Under the pieces are notes generated by a model. That model saw only the letters and a list, made by a program, of their open reading frames with translations. It searched no databases and was not told the origin of the DNA. This document shows, piece by piece, positions 10,723 through 22,079 of a stretch of 64,000 nt of DNA. Position numbers and translations under genes: made by a program. Origin of the DNA: Sipunculus nudus (taxonomy: Eukaryota; Annelida; Sipuncula; Golfingiida; Sipunculidae); contig CM049309.1 of NCBI GenBank assembly GCA_026874595.1, positions 12,080,576 through 12,144,575 of the forward strand. Direction: 5' to 3'. Every line of letters begins with the position of its first letter. Position 1 is the stretch's first letter.

Positions 10723-11470
10723 CCGAATACTGTATTGACAGTTTTGTACAATTTACTTGTAAAAAGGAAATCAATTAAAATTTACTACATATGTACGCCC
10801 TAAACTGATATTATTATGATGTTTTGTCATTCTTAAGAACAATCATTTCGTTTCTGCATGCAGTTAAATAGTTTATGCACGAAAAAAACTGAAAAATTAC
10901 ATGACGTCTTGCAATAACATGAGCCTGTAATTTTGATTAATTGTGGTTCAAATTTCTTTTTTTTTCCCTTATTATGTAGAAGTATGTATCGAATTCTGTT
11001 TTATGTACTCGTGCATTATATGTTCCTTGTAAGCAAACAATAAGCAACAGCAAAAGGCAGGTAGCAGCTGACACGTTCAGTATATCCTAACTTGTGTACA
11101 CACGGTTATCTATCCATGCGCTGTAAGGCCAGTGTGTAGATATTTATTGTCTCATATCAATAATCAGTATTATCATGCTTTATCATAGTGCATGGGGACA
11201 CGTACAATTCATCCATACCTGTGAAGCATAGTAAATATAGACCAAATTAAGATAACGTGCGCGCCGTTACGTTACCGTGTAGGTCTGCGTCTAGCTATAA
11301 TTTCTTGACTGTTTACGTCAGGTGTAAATCTCATTCACTGGAGATAACAAGAACATCTTAAATGCATGTAATTTCATAAATCCTCGATATATATTACTTG
11401 GGGTACATATTACTGACTTTATTATTAAACTGAAAACCGGAAATAAAGACTTCATGTCCGGTTAATGGAT
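10723..11470. other. Non-coding stretch
   Basis: AT-rich; nothing recognised. Confidence 0.4.
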
Positions 11471-11478
11471 TTTTGTAG

Positions 11479-11659
11479 AGTGAAACCTGTCTGTAAGACC
11501 ACCTGTCTAATATGACCACCTGTCCATTAAGACAACGATTGAGTGAACCGAAAGCATTCATGTTCATTATAACTGATCTGTCAAATAATACCACCTGTGA
11601 ACTAAGACCACTTTTAGCCACTTATACGGATGGTTATTTTTATCAGGTGTCACTATATA
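11479..11659. mobile_element. MITE-like repeat, 'accacctgt' family, copy 1
   Basis: Begins GTGAAACCTGTCTGTAAG and ends CAGGTGTCACTATATA, an imperfect terminal inverted repeat. The interior is made of short 'taagaccacctgtc'-type units. Related copies are near 20957, 42617 and 62397. Confidence 0.6.
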
Positions 11660-11689
11660 CTTTAGTACATGAATACCTTAATTAGTAAA

Positions 11690-11930
11690 AGGTTCTTCGC
11701 AATGGACTGAGTGGGGAACCTCTTTAAAGTTCTGTCTAGAACCTTAAGTGCATGGTTCTGTTCGTAACCTCGTGAAAGTTCTTTCCACACGGAACCTCCT
11801 TAAGGTTCTTCACAGTGGACCTTACAAAATGTCCTTAGTGGAACACTTGCATTGGAACCATGGTTCTAGATGGAACCATTTGGGCTCTATAAAGAATGAG
11901 CAAGATCCCTTTAAGAGTGCAGGATACTGA
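11690..11930. repeat. Short 'ggttct/agaacc' inverted-unit repeat
   Basis: Repeated units of the type 'cctccttaaggttctt' and 'ggaaccatggttctag' recur on both strands about every 20-40 bp. It looks like a small foldback repeat. A 60-codon open frame over it has no other support. Confidence 0.5.
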
Positions 11931-12290
11931 CAATTAAATATGGTTGAAGGTTAGTATATGTTATAGGGAATTCATGCCTAGGGAATTAAGCCCTCTCGAT
12001 GAATTGACTTTTATCGAAGGGGTTAGGGATAATCCGGAATTTATGACTTGAACTTCAGACATATGTACCATATATATGTAGTTAGTTTGACTTCATAATA
12101 CTGTGCGACAGTACTGTTTCGTAATGATAGCTTTTAGCAGTGCTCACTTCTCAGGTACACACTGGAAAGCCAATTGGTTAAACCCGTTTGAACAGTCTTC
12201 ACATCATCATGGAGCCAGATGGTTTGACATGCATTAATACTTCCCTGCATGGTAAAGCACGTTCATGTTTTGAACTCCTCTGTGTATTAC

Positions 12291-12311
12291 ACACACACAC
12301 ACACACACCAT

Positions 12312-12368
<57 letters not shown>
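12291..12368. repeat. (CA)n(TA)n compound microsatellite
   Basis: CA repeats with one interruption run directly into TA repeats. Confidence 0.95.
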
Positions 12369-12370
<2 letters not shown>

Positions 12371-13079
12371 TATTATATAATTTGAAAAAAAAAACCCTAA
12401 TCGAAAGGTTTTCCATCTGCTTTGGTTAGAGAATAAAAAAATACATAAATAAAAAATACATAAATAATTTTATAAATAATTATATAAATAAAAAATCCTA
12501 TTATACAAATTATATAAATAAAAAAAATTTACAGTCCACAATTTAGTGTATTGTCAAAAAGTGTGGCTTGCGAATGCTTTCTACTTTTGTATGTTTGTAT
12601 TGTAGTAACTGTATTTTTTTGTCCTTAACATAAGCCAGGTAATGACAACCTTAAAGTTTTCACCTATAAATGATTTGTTTTTCATACCGGAGGTCCGCCA
12701 AACCCCATTTATCAAACTTTATGTAAGTGGACCAGAGAATGGCCAATATTGACAGATAGAGAAGGCAGTAAATATTTCGGAATCCGGGCACCAATTTGTG
12801 TTGAACTGTGCATGATGAAGTAGTATTCTGAAGTCCTTCCTAATACTATACACACCATAGACAATGCGCTGTGCAAGTGTTTATAAAATTTTCAGTGTAG
12901 ACAAAACACTTTGATATGACAAACTGTTGAATAATGGCCCAGGCGCCTATTCAAATATAACACCACTTATTTGATCCAGTTTTAACTAAAAGTTCAATAA
13001 CAGTGTTTGTTTGTTTAACGTGTATGTATATAACGACATAATCCAAAAGTACAGACGACGCTTGTGCATTACGTAACAT

Positions 13080-13250
13080 TTTTGCGCCTACTGAAGCGAG
13101 CGGCGTGTCTCGTGTTTCCACGTGATGTTGGGTTATGATAATTCGTGCATGTCTCCACGGCGCAATCAGTGTGGACCCTTGCCCTTTGGTCACCTTAGAT
13201 TAAGGGTTTCAGAGTTTCCCCGCCGGCCCAGCCGTACAGACACGTGAGAG
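13080..13250 (+). promoter_or_regulatory. Candidate promoter / non-coding first exon
   Basis: GC-richer than its surroundings, with two CACGTG-type E-boxes, and ends in GAG|GTAAGT, a strong donor at 13251. It could be a 5' UTR exon of the transporter whose next exon starts at 20827, but nothing in the sequence proves the link. Confidence 0.2.
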
Positions 13251-14859
13251 GTAAGTGCTGCTGGCTATTGTTATAATATGACTTTATTATATTAATTCCT
13301 TATATTTTGTGAATGGCTTGAAACCTGGGCAGGATACCATGTATTTTTAATGCAGCTAGGCCTGTAAGACGTTATGTAATCTATAATTAAATCAAAGATG
13401 CATGTAATCATGATGACTGTTTTTGTGATTATCACATAATTTTTATACCAAATGGTAGTATTTTTTTTACTGTCCTGAAAAATCTTATATTTTTTTTCAG
13501 GGCAAACTCTAACGCCAAATGAACCTTTGGCATTTTTTTCTCAAAGTTTTCTAGTAGGGGTTTCAATAAAAATACCATGTCCATGCCTTTAATTTGGTCA
13601 ATATTGTGTTATTTATGACCTTTATTGTTTGACAGTGAAACTGACCAAACAAACCTGTAGGAACGGTATTTACACAGTTAATTATCCATTTTACAGCTAC
13701 AGATATTTAAGTCACATTATACAAATGATGGTTCTTGGGTTATGTTAACACTTAAAATTAAGTCAGCATATTGTGATCAATGAAGGTTATTAGTTATCAT
13801 GTTATAATAACAATGCATATATCAGCCAAATTTAAACTTTATTTTCAAAACTTTTTTTGTGACCCCGTGATCAACAAGGTCAGCATATGGATATCATGAC
13901 TGGCAAATAAATTGATTTTTATAAAAAAAATCATGATTTTTAATTTAAATCAACTATTGATAAATTACCGATATCATTTATTTTTGTCTACTAAATTAAC
14001 AGCTTTGGTAAGGTAGATATAGGTAGGAAGTAATAAATAATATACAACCAAAAGTTTTTGTTATTAAAATGTGACCATTGGCAAATTTAATTTTTGACAG
14101 ATTAGTTAGATGCTACAAGGTTATAATACGCCAGCTATCCGTTTATTTCAAGACCCAATACCAAGCAACATTAATTATTTGATTGAAATAATAAAATCCT
14201 TTTGAATACAGTGTTTGAATTGACCTTCAGTCATTTCTATTGATTAGTTACTTTGTATAAATGTTTTGTTTATGGTTATGTTAATCCCATGCAATGTAAA
14301 GTACATCCATGCTGTGTTTTATGCTGTCTCGGAGTATCTGTTAAAATAATTTAGCAGACCTTCATTCTATTTTATCAGTATATTTAAAAAATAATTCCAC
14401 TCTGTCCAAGTGGCCAAACAAATATCCATATTAATGAATAAGAGGTGTTTACTTTGAGCATTATGTTAGAATGTATATATGTTTCATGGTCAATGGAAAC
14501 ATGATGCTTAGAATAAAGTATTTTTTTTCTTGTTACTTAGAATTTGATGTGTTAATTCTGTTCTCACTCCGTGTTCGACATCAGACCATCTTCCTTTTAA
14601 GACCAATGCTGTAAGGAGGACTTCAACGTTTGTTTCATGTGTGTGTTTTATTTCTATGTGAATAAAACTTTTGAATCATATTCATGTTTGTTATCTATTT
14701 TCTCTATATTTTAAATGTTAAGATTTTAACTGGGACAACAACTTAACATTTACATGAAATACCCATATTATCGCTACGCTCTTTACACAGCGCTTTAACT
14801 ATAGGCCTATTACCTATATCGTAAGCGCTGTTTGTTATGATATCGTATCCTGAATTGCA

Positions 14860-15480
14860 ACACCAGAGGGGGGCACTGTATTTTTGTCCAATCAGATGAG
14901 ACCTTGTGCTGGAAGACACTGCCAAGCGAGTAATACACGGAGCCAGTCATGTTCATTTCGTTTGAGTGACAGCTCATCGCCCCGGTAACCGTCTGAACAG
15001 GCCATAGGCTCAGAGAGAATTGCTTCAGACGTAGTTTGCTTAGGGCCTTGGGCACATAGGATGCCCGGCCGGTGAGGTGTAGTTCAAACGAAACGTAACA
15101 ACAAAGGCTGCGTGCACACCTCGCTGGCTGGTTTCAGTTCTGCAGACAACAGATACAAGGCTACGCTAACACAGTCATAATGTCATAATCGAATCGGTCG
15201 ATGATGCGAGAATGCAGAGGAAGCAATTAAAATTCGACCGTAAACTGTCACAGCAGCGCTTGAAGCGCAGCTATGGGCGGAGCCTGGATGCCTGTCGAGT
15301 GGTTGTTTATTGGCATCTGGTTGGCTGCTTGTCACATCATACGCACTTTTTTTTCAGGGGACAACGAACCGCCATCTGGTGTCTACATATATCATAAACG
15401 GTCAAAGCTGGCAGCGTGAAAATCAGTTGCTTCTTTAGAAGCGCAAGATTTCCGCTGCCTCGGGAGCGTATATTATCGCC
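14860..15480 (+). promoter_or_regulatory. GC-richer, promoter-like block
   Basis: CpG-containing block in an AT-rich setting, with a GC box (GGGCGG near 15275) and an inverted CCAAT (ATTGG near 15309). It lies 5.4 kb upstream of the transporter's first coding exon. Orientation and function are guesses. Confidence 0.2.
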
Positions 15481-15499
15481 TGCGTTAATATTGGCAGGC

Positions 15500-16175
15500 T
15501 AATGTACAAGATTCCCGATAACACGACCACTTTGCCTGGTCCCGCAGGTGGTCGCGTCAGCGGGGTTTTACTGTACATTTAAAAAGTCCATGATAGCTTA
15601 TAGTTCCAGCACTCCCAGGCTGACCTGAAGTGACCATTGTGATTACACATGGTTCAGTGGGGACTGGTTGCCTTGACTGCTTGCTTTTCATGCAGAGCAA
15701 TGCATGTCTGTGATCTTCTGACACCCCCACCATCATACACATACCTATATTCAAGGAAAATCCTTCCAATGCACTAACTCTGTGCCACACGTTAATGCTT
15801 TAGCTCAGTTTGTCAGGTATAAAGATGTTTTTGCTTTATCGAGCAGCTACCGGTTGCTGTAGTCTGAAACTTCAGCCCTGCGCGCTCCCAAAGCGTAATT
15901 TTGATAGAGCCGGCAAACGAGATGCCACACAAGCCAAGCAAAACACCACGAGAGACCGCCACCGTTTCCCTGCACCAGTGACCGGAGAAAGCTACAACAT
16001 CCACAGCCCAAGAGCCCAAGGTGGGACACAACCTGGCACTGATCTCAGCGTCAAGTACTTAGCAAATCCGGAGAGAAGAACTCGTGCGAACGTTATAGCG
16101 AGCGATCATTGTTTCTTCGTCAGCCTCGTTAGTTTCATCACAACTCACAACTTTACAAGCTTGGAACAATTTTGA
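15500..16175. other. Stretch without a supported gene
   Basis: A 121-codon open frame (15810-16175, +) overlaps open frames on the other strand and shows no known motif, so I do not call a gene. Confidence 0.4.
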
Positions 16176-18105
16176 AGTAAAGAATTTGTAACAAGTAGAG
16201 TTAAAGAACGCAGTTTTTCAGTAATAACATTATAAGAAAGTTTTCAGAAGCAATTGGTTGCAATATCATATTACAGATTAGATTTTACACCGTACATTTT
16301 ACCTTAGACTGCAGTATGTCTATAAGTATGTGCACCTTGGCTAAAGACCTTAAGTTTTTTTTTTAAATGGGAATCATATATAATTTGCACTTGTTGCACT
16401 CATATGAGGACATTTTGAGGCACCTTTCACAAAAAAATATTAGGATTTTCTGTTCTTCTACTAACGCTCCCCTTAATTGCTAAAAACGTGGTCAAACTTC
16501 AGAGGGTGGGGTTTACGTGTGCTATAATATCTATATTTCTTAAAAAATAAATTGGATATTAGCTGGAAAGTCCAAATATTCAGTCGTTTGTAACATGTTC
16601 GTAACTATATGATGAAAATGACCATTTACGTATATCACTTGCTAACTTCATGTATCATCGTTTAAATGTGATCCTCGTGATAATAAAACTGATATGTTCA
16701 TGTCGCATGTAAAAGCAAGGATATTCTTATAAAAATTCAATAATATTCTTATTGAATCTCCCTGTATGGTTAATCTTTGCATTTTGCCGGCTTCTGTAGT
16801 CCAGGCTGCGCACTGGACTCAACAGAACCCAGGTAGTGAGTTCGAATACATGCATTAGCCGAAGAGCCGTGAGATTTTTCACGGTCGAAAAAAACCAAGC
16901 TGAGCTCTGTCAGCTAATTGGAAGGCCTTGCCTCACTCACAGGCCAATGGGGGAGAGGCTGTGCATTAGTATATCGCATACTTATGAATTAGAATGTAAT
17001 AAACTGGGGATAAATCAATAACCAATTGCTATTGAAATTAATTACGTATAACTGGGACAAGAAATAGATCAAATGAGAGATGTTACAGCTCAACGAGGGG
17101 GGGGGGGGGAAGCGCTCTGGATTCGCCACTGTGTATAAGCTTCGGTCACAACCGGGATACAGTCGCGGTAAGGCGAGTGATTTGGGCTATTCCATGCGGT
17201 AGACGCACGGTAACCGTGCGTTTTTTTAAAGGCCGCAGGGACTCCGCAACGATTGTAACTCAGGGGCGTATTCATGGGGGGGGGGGGGGGGGGGCAAACT
17301 CCATGATTGTTCTGTAACACCATGGTGGATGGCCAAAAACTGTTAAACAATCCATGCAAGCTATTTGTACTTTCACTAGATGCTTGCTATGCCTAATTTT
17401 TTTTAATTTACCCATGGATACACCAAGAGACTATATAAAGCTTCCGGTTTCTTGAATTCTGGGGTAATTGTAATCATCTCTAAATACCCAGCCAATGTCA
17501 CTGGAGCTGGATGGCCAGGCTTGATGTTTGAAATATGCATTTTTAATAATAACATAAACCCGAAAATGGCATGCAAATAACAGTCAATGAGTATTATTCA
17601 CTTCAAAATTTTTTTCGTGTATATGTATTTTAATTACCTCAGGTCAGACTATCTTTATTACTTTTTAACTCCAACTGGCTCCAGTTTGAACTGAATTGCT
17701 GCAAAAATAATTTATCTACGAAAGACCTATATTATTGAATTCATAATCGTAAGCTTCACATGAAAAATAGATGCAGTCATCTTTGACAGATTCAGGGACA
17801 TATAATAGTCAATCCATTTCAGTTCTTTTTACATCTGTGCTGACCATCTTCTTCTCAAGAATTACAATTACGTTACAACACTACACTTATTGATGCATGA
17901 ATCTTTTTGTTCTTCAAATAATGCATTATATATTGATAAGGGCCCCACGGTTAACATAATTAACAACTGATACCTTAAAAAATTACTACTAATATTCATA
18001 ATAATAATGCACGAACTAACAATTTTACAGCCACGCAGTGTGTTCAAACAAGCTTAAATAAGCTTGCTTCCTACTAATAGGGTTTTGTGGAACATCAATA
18101 CAATA
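16176..18105. other. Non-coding stretch with SINE-like piece and poly(G) tracts
   Basis: Holds poly(G) tracts at 17097-17109 and 17276-17294 and the tRNA-like SINE head listed separately. Nothing coding seen. Confidence 0.45.
16795..16860 (+). mobile_element. tRNA-like SINE head (degenerate)
   Basis: A box-A-like TGCGCACTGGA is followed about 30 bp on by a box-B-like GAGTTCGAATAC, the spacing of a tRNA-derived pol III promoter. It does not fold into an evident tRNA, so a SINE relic is likelier. Confidence 0.35.
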
Positions 18106-18109
18106 TAAA

Positions 18110-19288
18110 ACTAGATGTGTCGGAACGACACGAATGCCCCCGCCTGGGGCAAATTAGAAACATTTGTAAAATTTTGAAACATTTTTTAAGTTCAGGAGGT
18201 GTCGTATGATCAAAAGTAGGTCAAGAAGGGCAAAATGCAAACTCGATCTGTAACGGGTCATTATGAAGCAACACATGCAAAAATCATGCAGTATATGCAG
18301 GCATTGTGAAAAAAAGTTCCATACATGTGCATTTTCCATAAAAATTTCTGTCTTTCATGAAATTTTCTATGTTTAGGAGCCGTAAAACAATCAAAAGTAG
18401 GTCAACCGGGACGAAACGCGAACTCAATCTGTAACTGTCATTATCTGCCCACACATAAAAAATCAGGGTGGTATCTGCAGGCAATGGGGAAAAAAAGTCA
18501 GTACATATGCATTTGTTATGAAAATTTCTATTTTTCATGAAACTTTCTATGTTCAGGAGCAGTCAAATGGTCAAAAGTAGGTCAACTGGGACAAAACAAG
18601 AACTCGATATGTAACTGGTCATTATCTGCCTACACACCAAAAATCAGGCCCGTATCTGCAGGCACTGTGAAAAAAAGTCCATACATGTGCACTTTTTTAT
18701 GAAATTTTCTATGTTAGAGCACCGTCAAAGGGTCAAAAGTAGGTCAACTGGGACAAAACGTGAACTCGATCTGTAACTGGTCAATATCTGCCCACACACC
18801 AAAAATCAGGCCAATATCTGCAGGCATTGCGAAAAAAAGTCGGTACATGTGTATTTGTCATGAAAATTTCTATTTTTCATGAAATTTTCTAAGTTAAAGA
18901 GGCGTAAACGTTCAAAAGTAGGTCAACCAGGACGAAACGCGAACTCGATCTGTAACTGGTCATTATCTGCCCATACACCAAAAATCAGGCCAATACCTGC
19001 AGGCATTGCGAAAAAAAAAGTCCGTACATGTGTATTTGTCATGAAAATTTCTATTTTTCATGAAATTTTCTAAGTTTAGGAGCCGTAAAACGGTCAAAAG
19101 TAGGTCAACCGGGACGAAACGCGAACTCGATCTGTAACTGGTCCAAATCTGCCAACACACCAAAAATCAGGCCAATATCTGCAAGCATTGCGAAAAAAAG
19201 TCCGTACAACTGTTTGATTTCGGAAGGACGGAAGGACGGACATGGGTAAAACTATATGCCCCGGCCACTTTGTGGCGGGGGCATAAAA
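18110..19288. mobile_element. Tandem-core element (pearl/HINE-like), 6 core repeats
   Basis: Starts near CTAGATGTGTCGGAACGACA, with AATGCCCCCGCC close behind, and ends in GGCGGGGGCATA; the last 12 bases mirror the start. The core has six copies of about 180 bp: 'tcaaaagtaggtcaa' at about 18210, 18391, 18571, 18733, 18912 and 19094 (spacings 181, 180, 162, 179, 182). A short (ACGG)n-like microsatellite (19221-19240) follows the core, as described for bivalve pearl-type elements. No transposase gene, so non-autonomous. Antisense open frames across it are repeat shadows. Confidence 0.75.
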
Positions 19289-19379
19289 ATGATATATTAG
19301 TATATAAAAAACGCAGAACAGCCCCTGCTCGACTTTAGGGCTTCGCACCCTCTATTTTCAAATCCTGGATACTAGTACG

Positions 19380-19770
19380 CAACTGTAACTGACATTAGCG
19401 TAAGCGCTTCAGGCAGCCACCTCCGGCTCCGTACGGGCACCTACTCGGCTACCCAAGAGACGTACGGTGTACCTGCGGTTGTCCTTAGGGGTCTATGCGG
19501 CTTCCGCAAGGTTAGCTTGCGGCGTCCGTAGGGTTAGCTTACTTAACCGTGCGAAGGCCATGAGAATGAGGAAGAAACCGTGCCGTTCCCGCTCGTTGGC
19601 CGCATTAGTATTCCTGCGGTTTCAAAAACCGAACGGTGATCTACGGGTGTGCGGTGGCCGCAACGGGTTGTGACCAAGGCTTAAGTATTCCTGCGGTCCC
19701 CAAAACCGTGCAGTACTCTACGTCTACGGTGTGCGGTAACCGCAGGGGTTGTGACCGAGGCTTAAGGTTT
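19380..19770. repeat. CpG-rich block with an 80-bp tandem duplication
   Basis: Very rich in CG for this window. The segment 19608-19684 ('tattcctgcggtt...aaggcttaag') is repeated as 19685-19765. A second small duplication ('ggttagcttgcgg / gggttagcttac') lies near 19511-19540. No clear gene. Confidence 0.6.
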
Positions 19771-19841
19771 GTTCATGTTGAGCGACATGTCACAGAAGCG
19801 TGTTCTGCTACGTAGTGCACGACAAGTCGCATCGTGTAGGC

Positions 19842-20084
19842 CTATAAAGCAGGCATACAACTTGTACCACGGCTGCTTCCAACCCCAGAACTCCATGTTA
19901 ATTCCGCGAATAAAGGCTCGTTATTATTTAATGTAAGCCCACGGCAGTCGCAGCGCACGTCTGTGCATTCTGAAATTTCATCATTATTTAAAAAAAATAT
20001 TGCAGTGATCAGTATTACACAGCCACTGATATAAAATCGTTTTACTTCAATAGTGCATGGGCGAATGGTGATATAACGAATCAT
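19842..20084 (-). other. Small open frame with a membrane-anchor-like segment (uncertain)
   Basis: An 80-residue minus-strand frame with a hydrophobic stretch (ISGCVILITAIFF, about residues 19-31) after basic residues and then a polar tail, a layout like the start of a type II membrane protein. I see no convincing donor and no continuation, so I do not call a gene. Confidence 0.15.
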
Positions 20085-20826
20085 GAAAGAACGATTATTC
20101 GTTGATCTTCATGTAAAGTCATCTATAAAAATCACTATTTCTTAACTTGACAATGTGTTCCTTGTCCTCCTATAATTCGGTGACGTTGGCGTGGTCACTC
20201 TAGAGCTAATCAGGATTCTTCTTGACTGACACGGGTCCAGTCGCTTCCAAACTCTGTCCACAGTTAAAACCACCCTTGAGATATGTCTTCGTGTAAAATT
20301 TCCGTGCCCTTATCAACCCTGAGAGTAATTTAACTCAAGCATTCCAAAACCCTTAATGTCCCTCACATGTTCCGTGGATACTAAAACATGCGATGCCGCA
20401 TGTCGGACTCAAGGGTATACCACTATAGTTGTCCTAAAAAGATATCTAAAATCGAAGATGCGCACTGATTCACACGCTGACGCGTGACACTGATTAAAAG
20501 GACAACTTGAATTATCGGACTCGGTTATTTGTTTTCACTAAATTGTGCATATCTGTAAGCGAACACGTACCCATGGCATGCATATATACATATACTTGTA
20601 TATACATATATGTGCATGTTTTTCAATTGAAATATATCTAAATTTGTGTGATTTTGAGAGAGAGAGAACGTGAGAGGGGGAGAGAGAGAAGGGGGTGGGG
20701 GTAAAGATCATATGTGTAATATTTTAAGATTCATATGCATAGAGACTGAAGTCTGAAGTTTGTCTGAACTGATTTGAATATCATTATTGAGTACAGTTAA
20801 GTTTTTTTTTTTCATTTCGTTTACAG
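20085..20826. other. Upstream flank or intron of the transporter gene
   Basis: Non-coding. Holds a (GA)n-rich tract near 20656-20700 and the polypyrimidine tract feeding the acceptor at 20825-20826. Confidence 0.5.
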
Positions 20827-20904
20827 GGAGAGCCCATAAAATTCTGAATTCGGAAAACTGAAAAGCCAGCAGAATGGATAACAACGAGAAGGTATGTAGT
20901 CATA

Positions 20905-20957
<53 letters not shown>

Positions 20958-21877
20958 GTGTTACCTGTCTGAAAGACCACCTGTCCAATAAAACCACCTG
21001 TTAATTAAGATCACTTTTGGACAGTCCCATTGGTTGTCTTATTACACAGGTTTCACTATATAATATATATAAATCATGAATGCCATAAAGCAGATAACAT
21101 GAATGTTATCCATTGTTATAATCTGACGCAGTATCGTCTCTTTAAAAAACATATTTTTATCGGTTTGTTAAGGAAATTATACAATAATTCCATATGCCAT
21201 TTTTTTTAGTTTATAAATTCACTTGTCTTCATCGTTTGGTGTCTCCTACTGCCTCATATGTTCAAGTAATACTGAATATATTTCAACTGCTAGCAATTTT
21301 TTTGTATATAGCGTATGTTTTCTGGATTGCTGACTTTGAATATGTCTTTGGATGGGCCTTCCTGCAGAAAGATATGGCATCAAGATGACTGACTAATTGA
21401 GAGCACGCGGAATACATGTTACACTGAATAATATATATACATGATCATTAGCACATATTGAGAAGAATATGAATGTACTTGATTTCATCTGTTGAGACAA
21501 ATATTGGCATGTGTCAAAGTGACAGTTGATGACCATGCACCAACATGTACCACGCTCGTGAAAAAAAAAACCTGGACACGCTTATCTTGATCCCTTGTCA
21601 GGCGAAGAACATGTCACTGAAAAGACAGCTTGACTCCCGTATCTTTACACCCATACAATCAATATATATATATACACGTGTACATCAAAACATTTATCAG
21701 AGATTATCAAGGATTTTTGTTGATGTCAGAGTATGTTATTTGAACGGAGAAGGATACGCACACCTCTTGCACGCCTACAGAATGACTAAGCATGACTAAA
21801 TGACTAAAGTTCATAATTTCCTAACTAATTCCATATACAATTATTGAATTATACCTTATGCACTTGTGCATTATATG

Positions 21878-21931
<54 letters not shown>

Positions 21932-22021
21932 TTACATATATACCTCTACATCTTCAATTGCACAATTCTGGAATTCAACTTCCCTTTTGTCTGCCTCTAG
22001 GCAAATGTATTCAGGTAATAT

Positions 22022-22079
<58 letters not shown>

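Larger units (their letters stand above)
11931..14850. other. Non-coding stretch with a CA/TA microsatellite
   Basis: (CA)n runs into (TA)n at about 12291-12368, followed by AAATA-type low-complexity sequence to 12530. No coding exon is supported. A possible non-coding first exon ending at 13250 is listed separately. Confidence 0.45.

Noticed and set aside
15810-16175. A 121-codon open frame as a gene
   Set aside because: No known domain, overlapped by open frames on the other strand, no splice or promoter support beyond moderate GC.
18154-19348. Minus-strand open frames of 61-84 codons
   Set aside because: They are repeated translations of the 180-bp core repeat of a mobile element.
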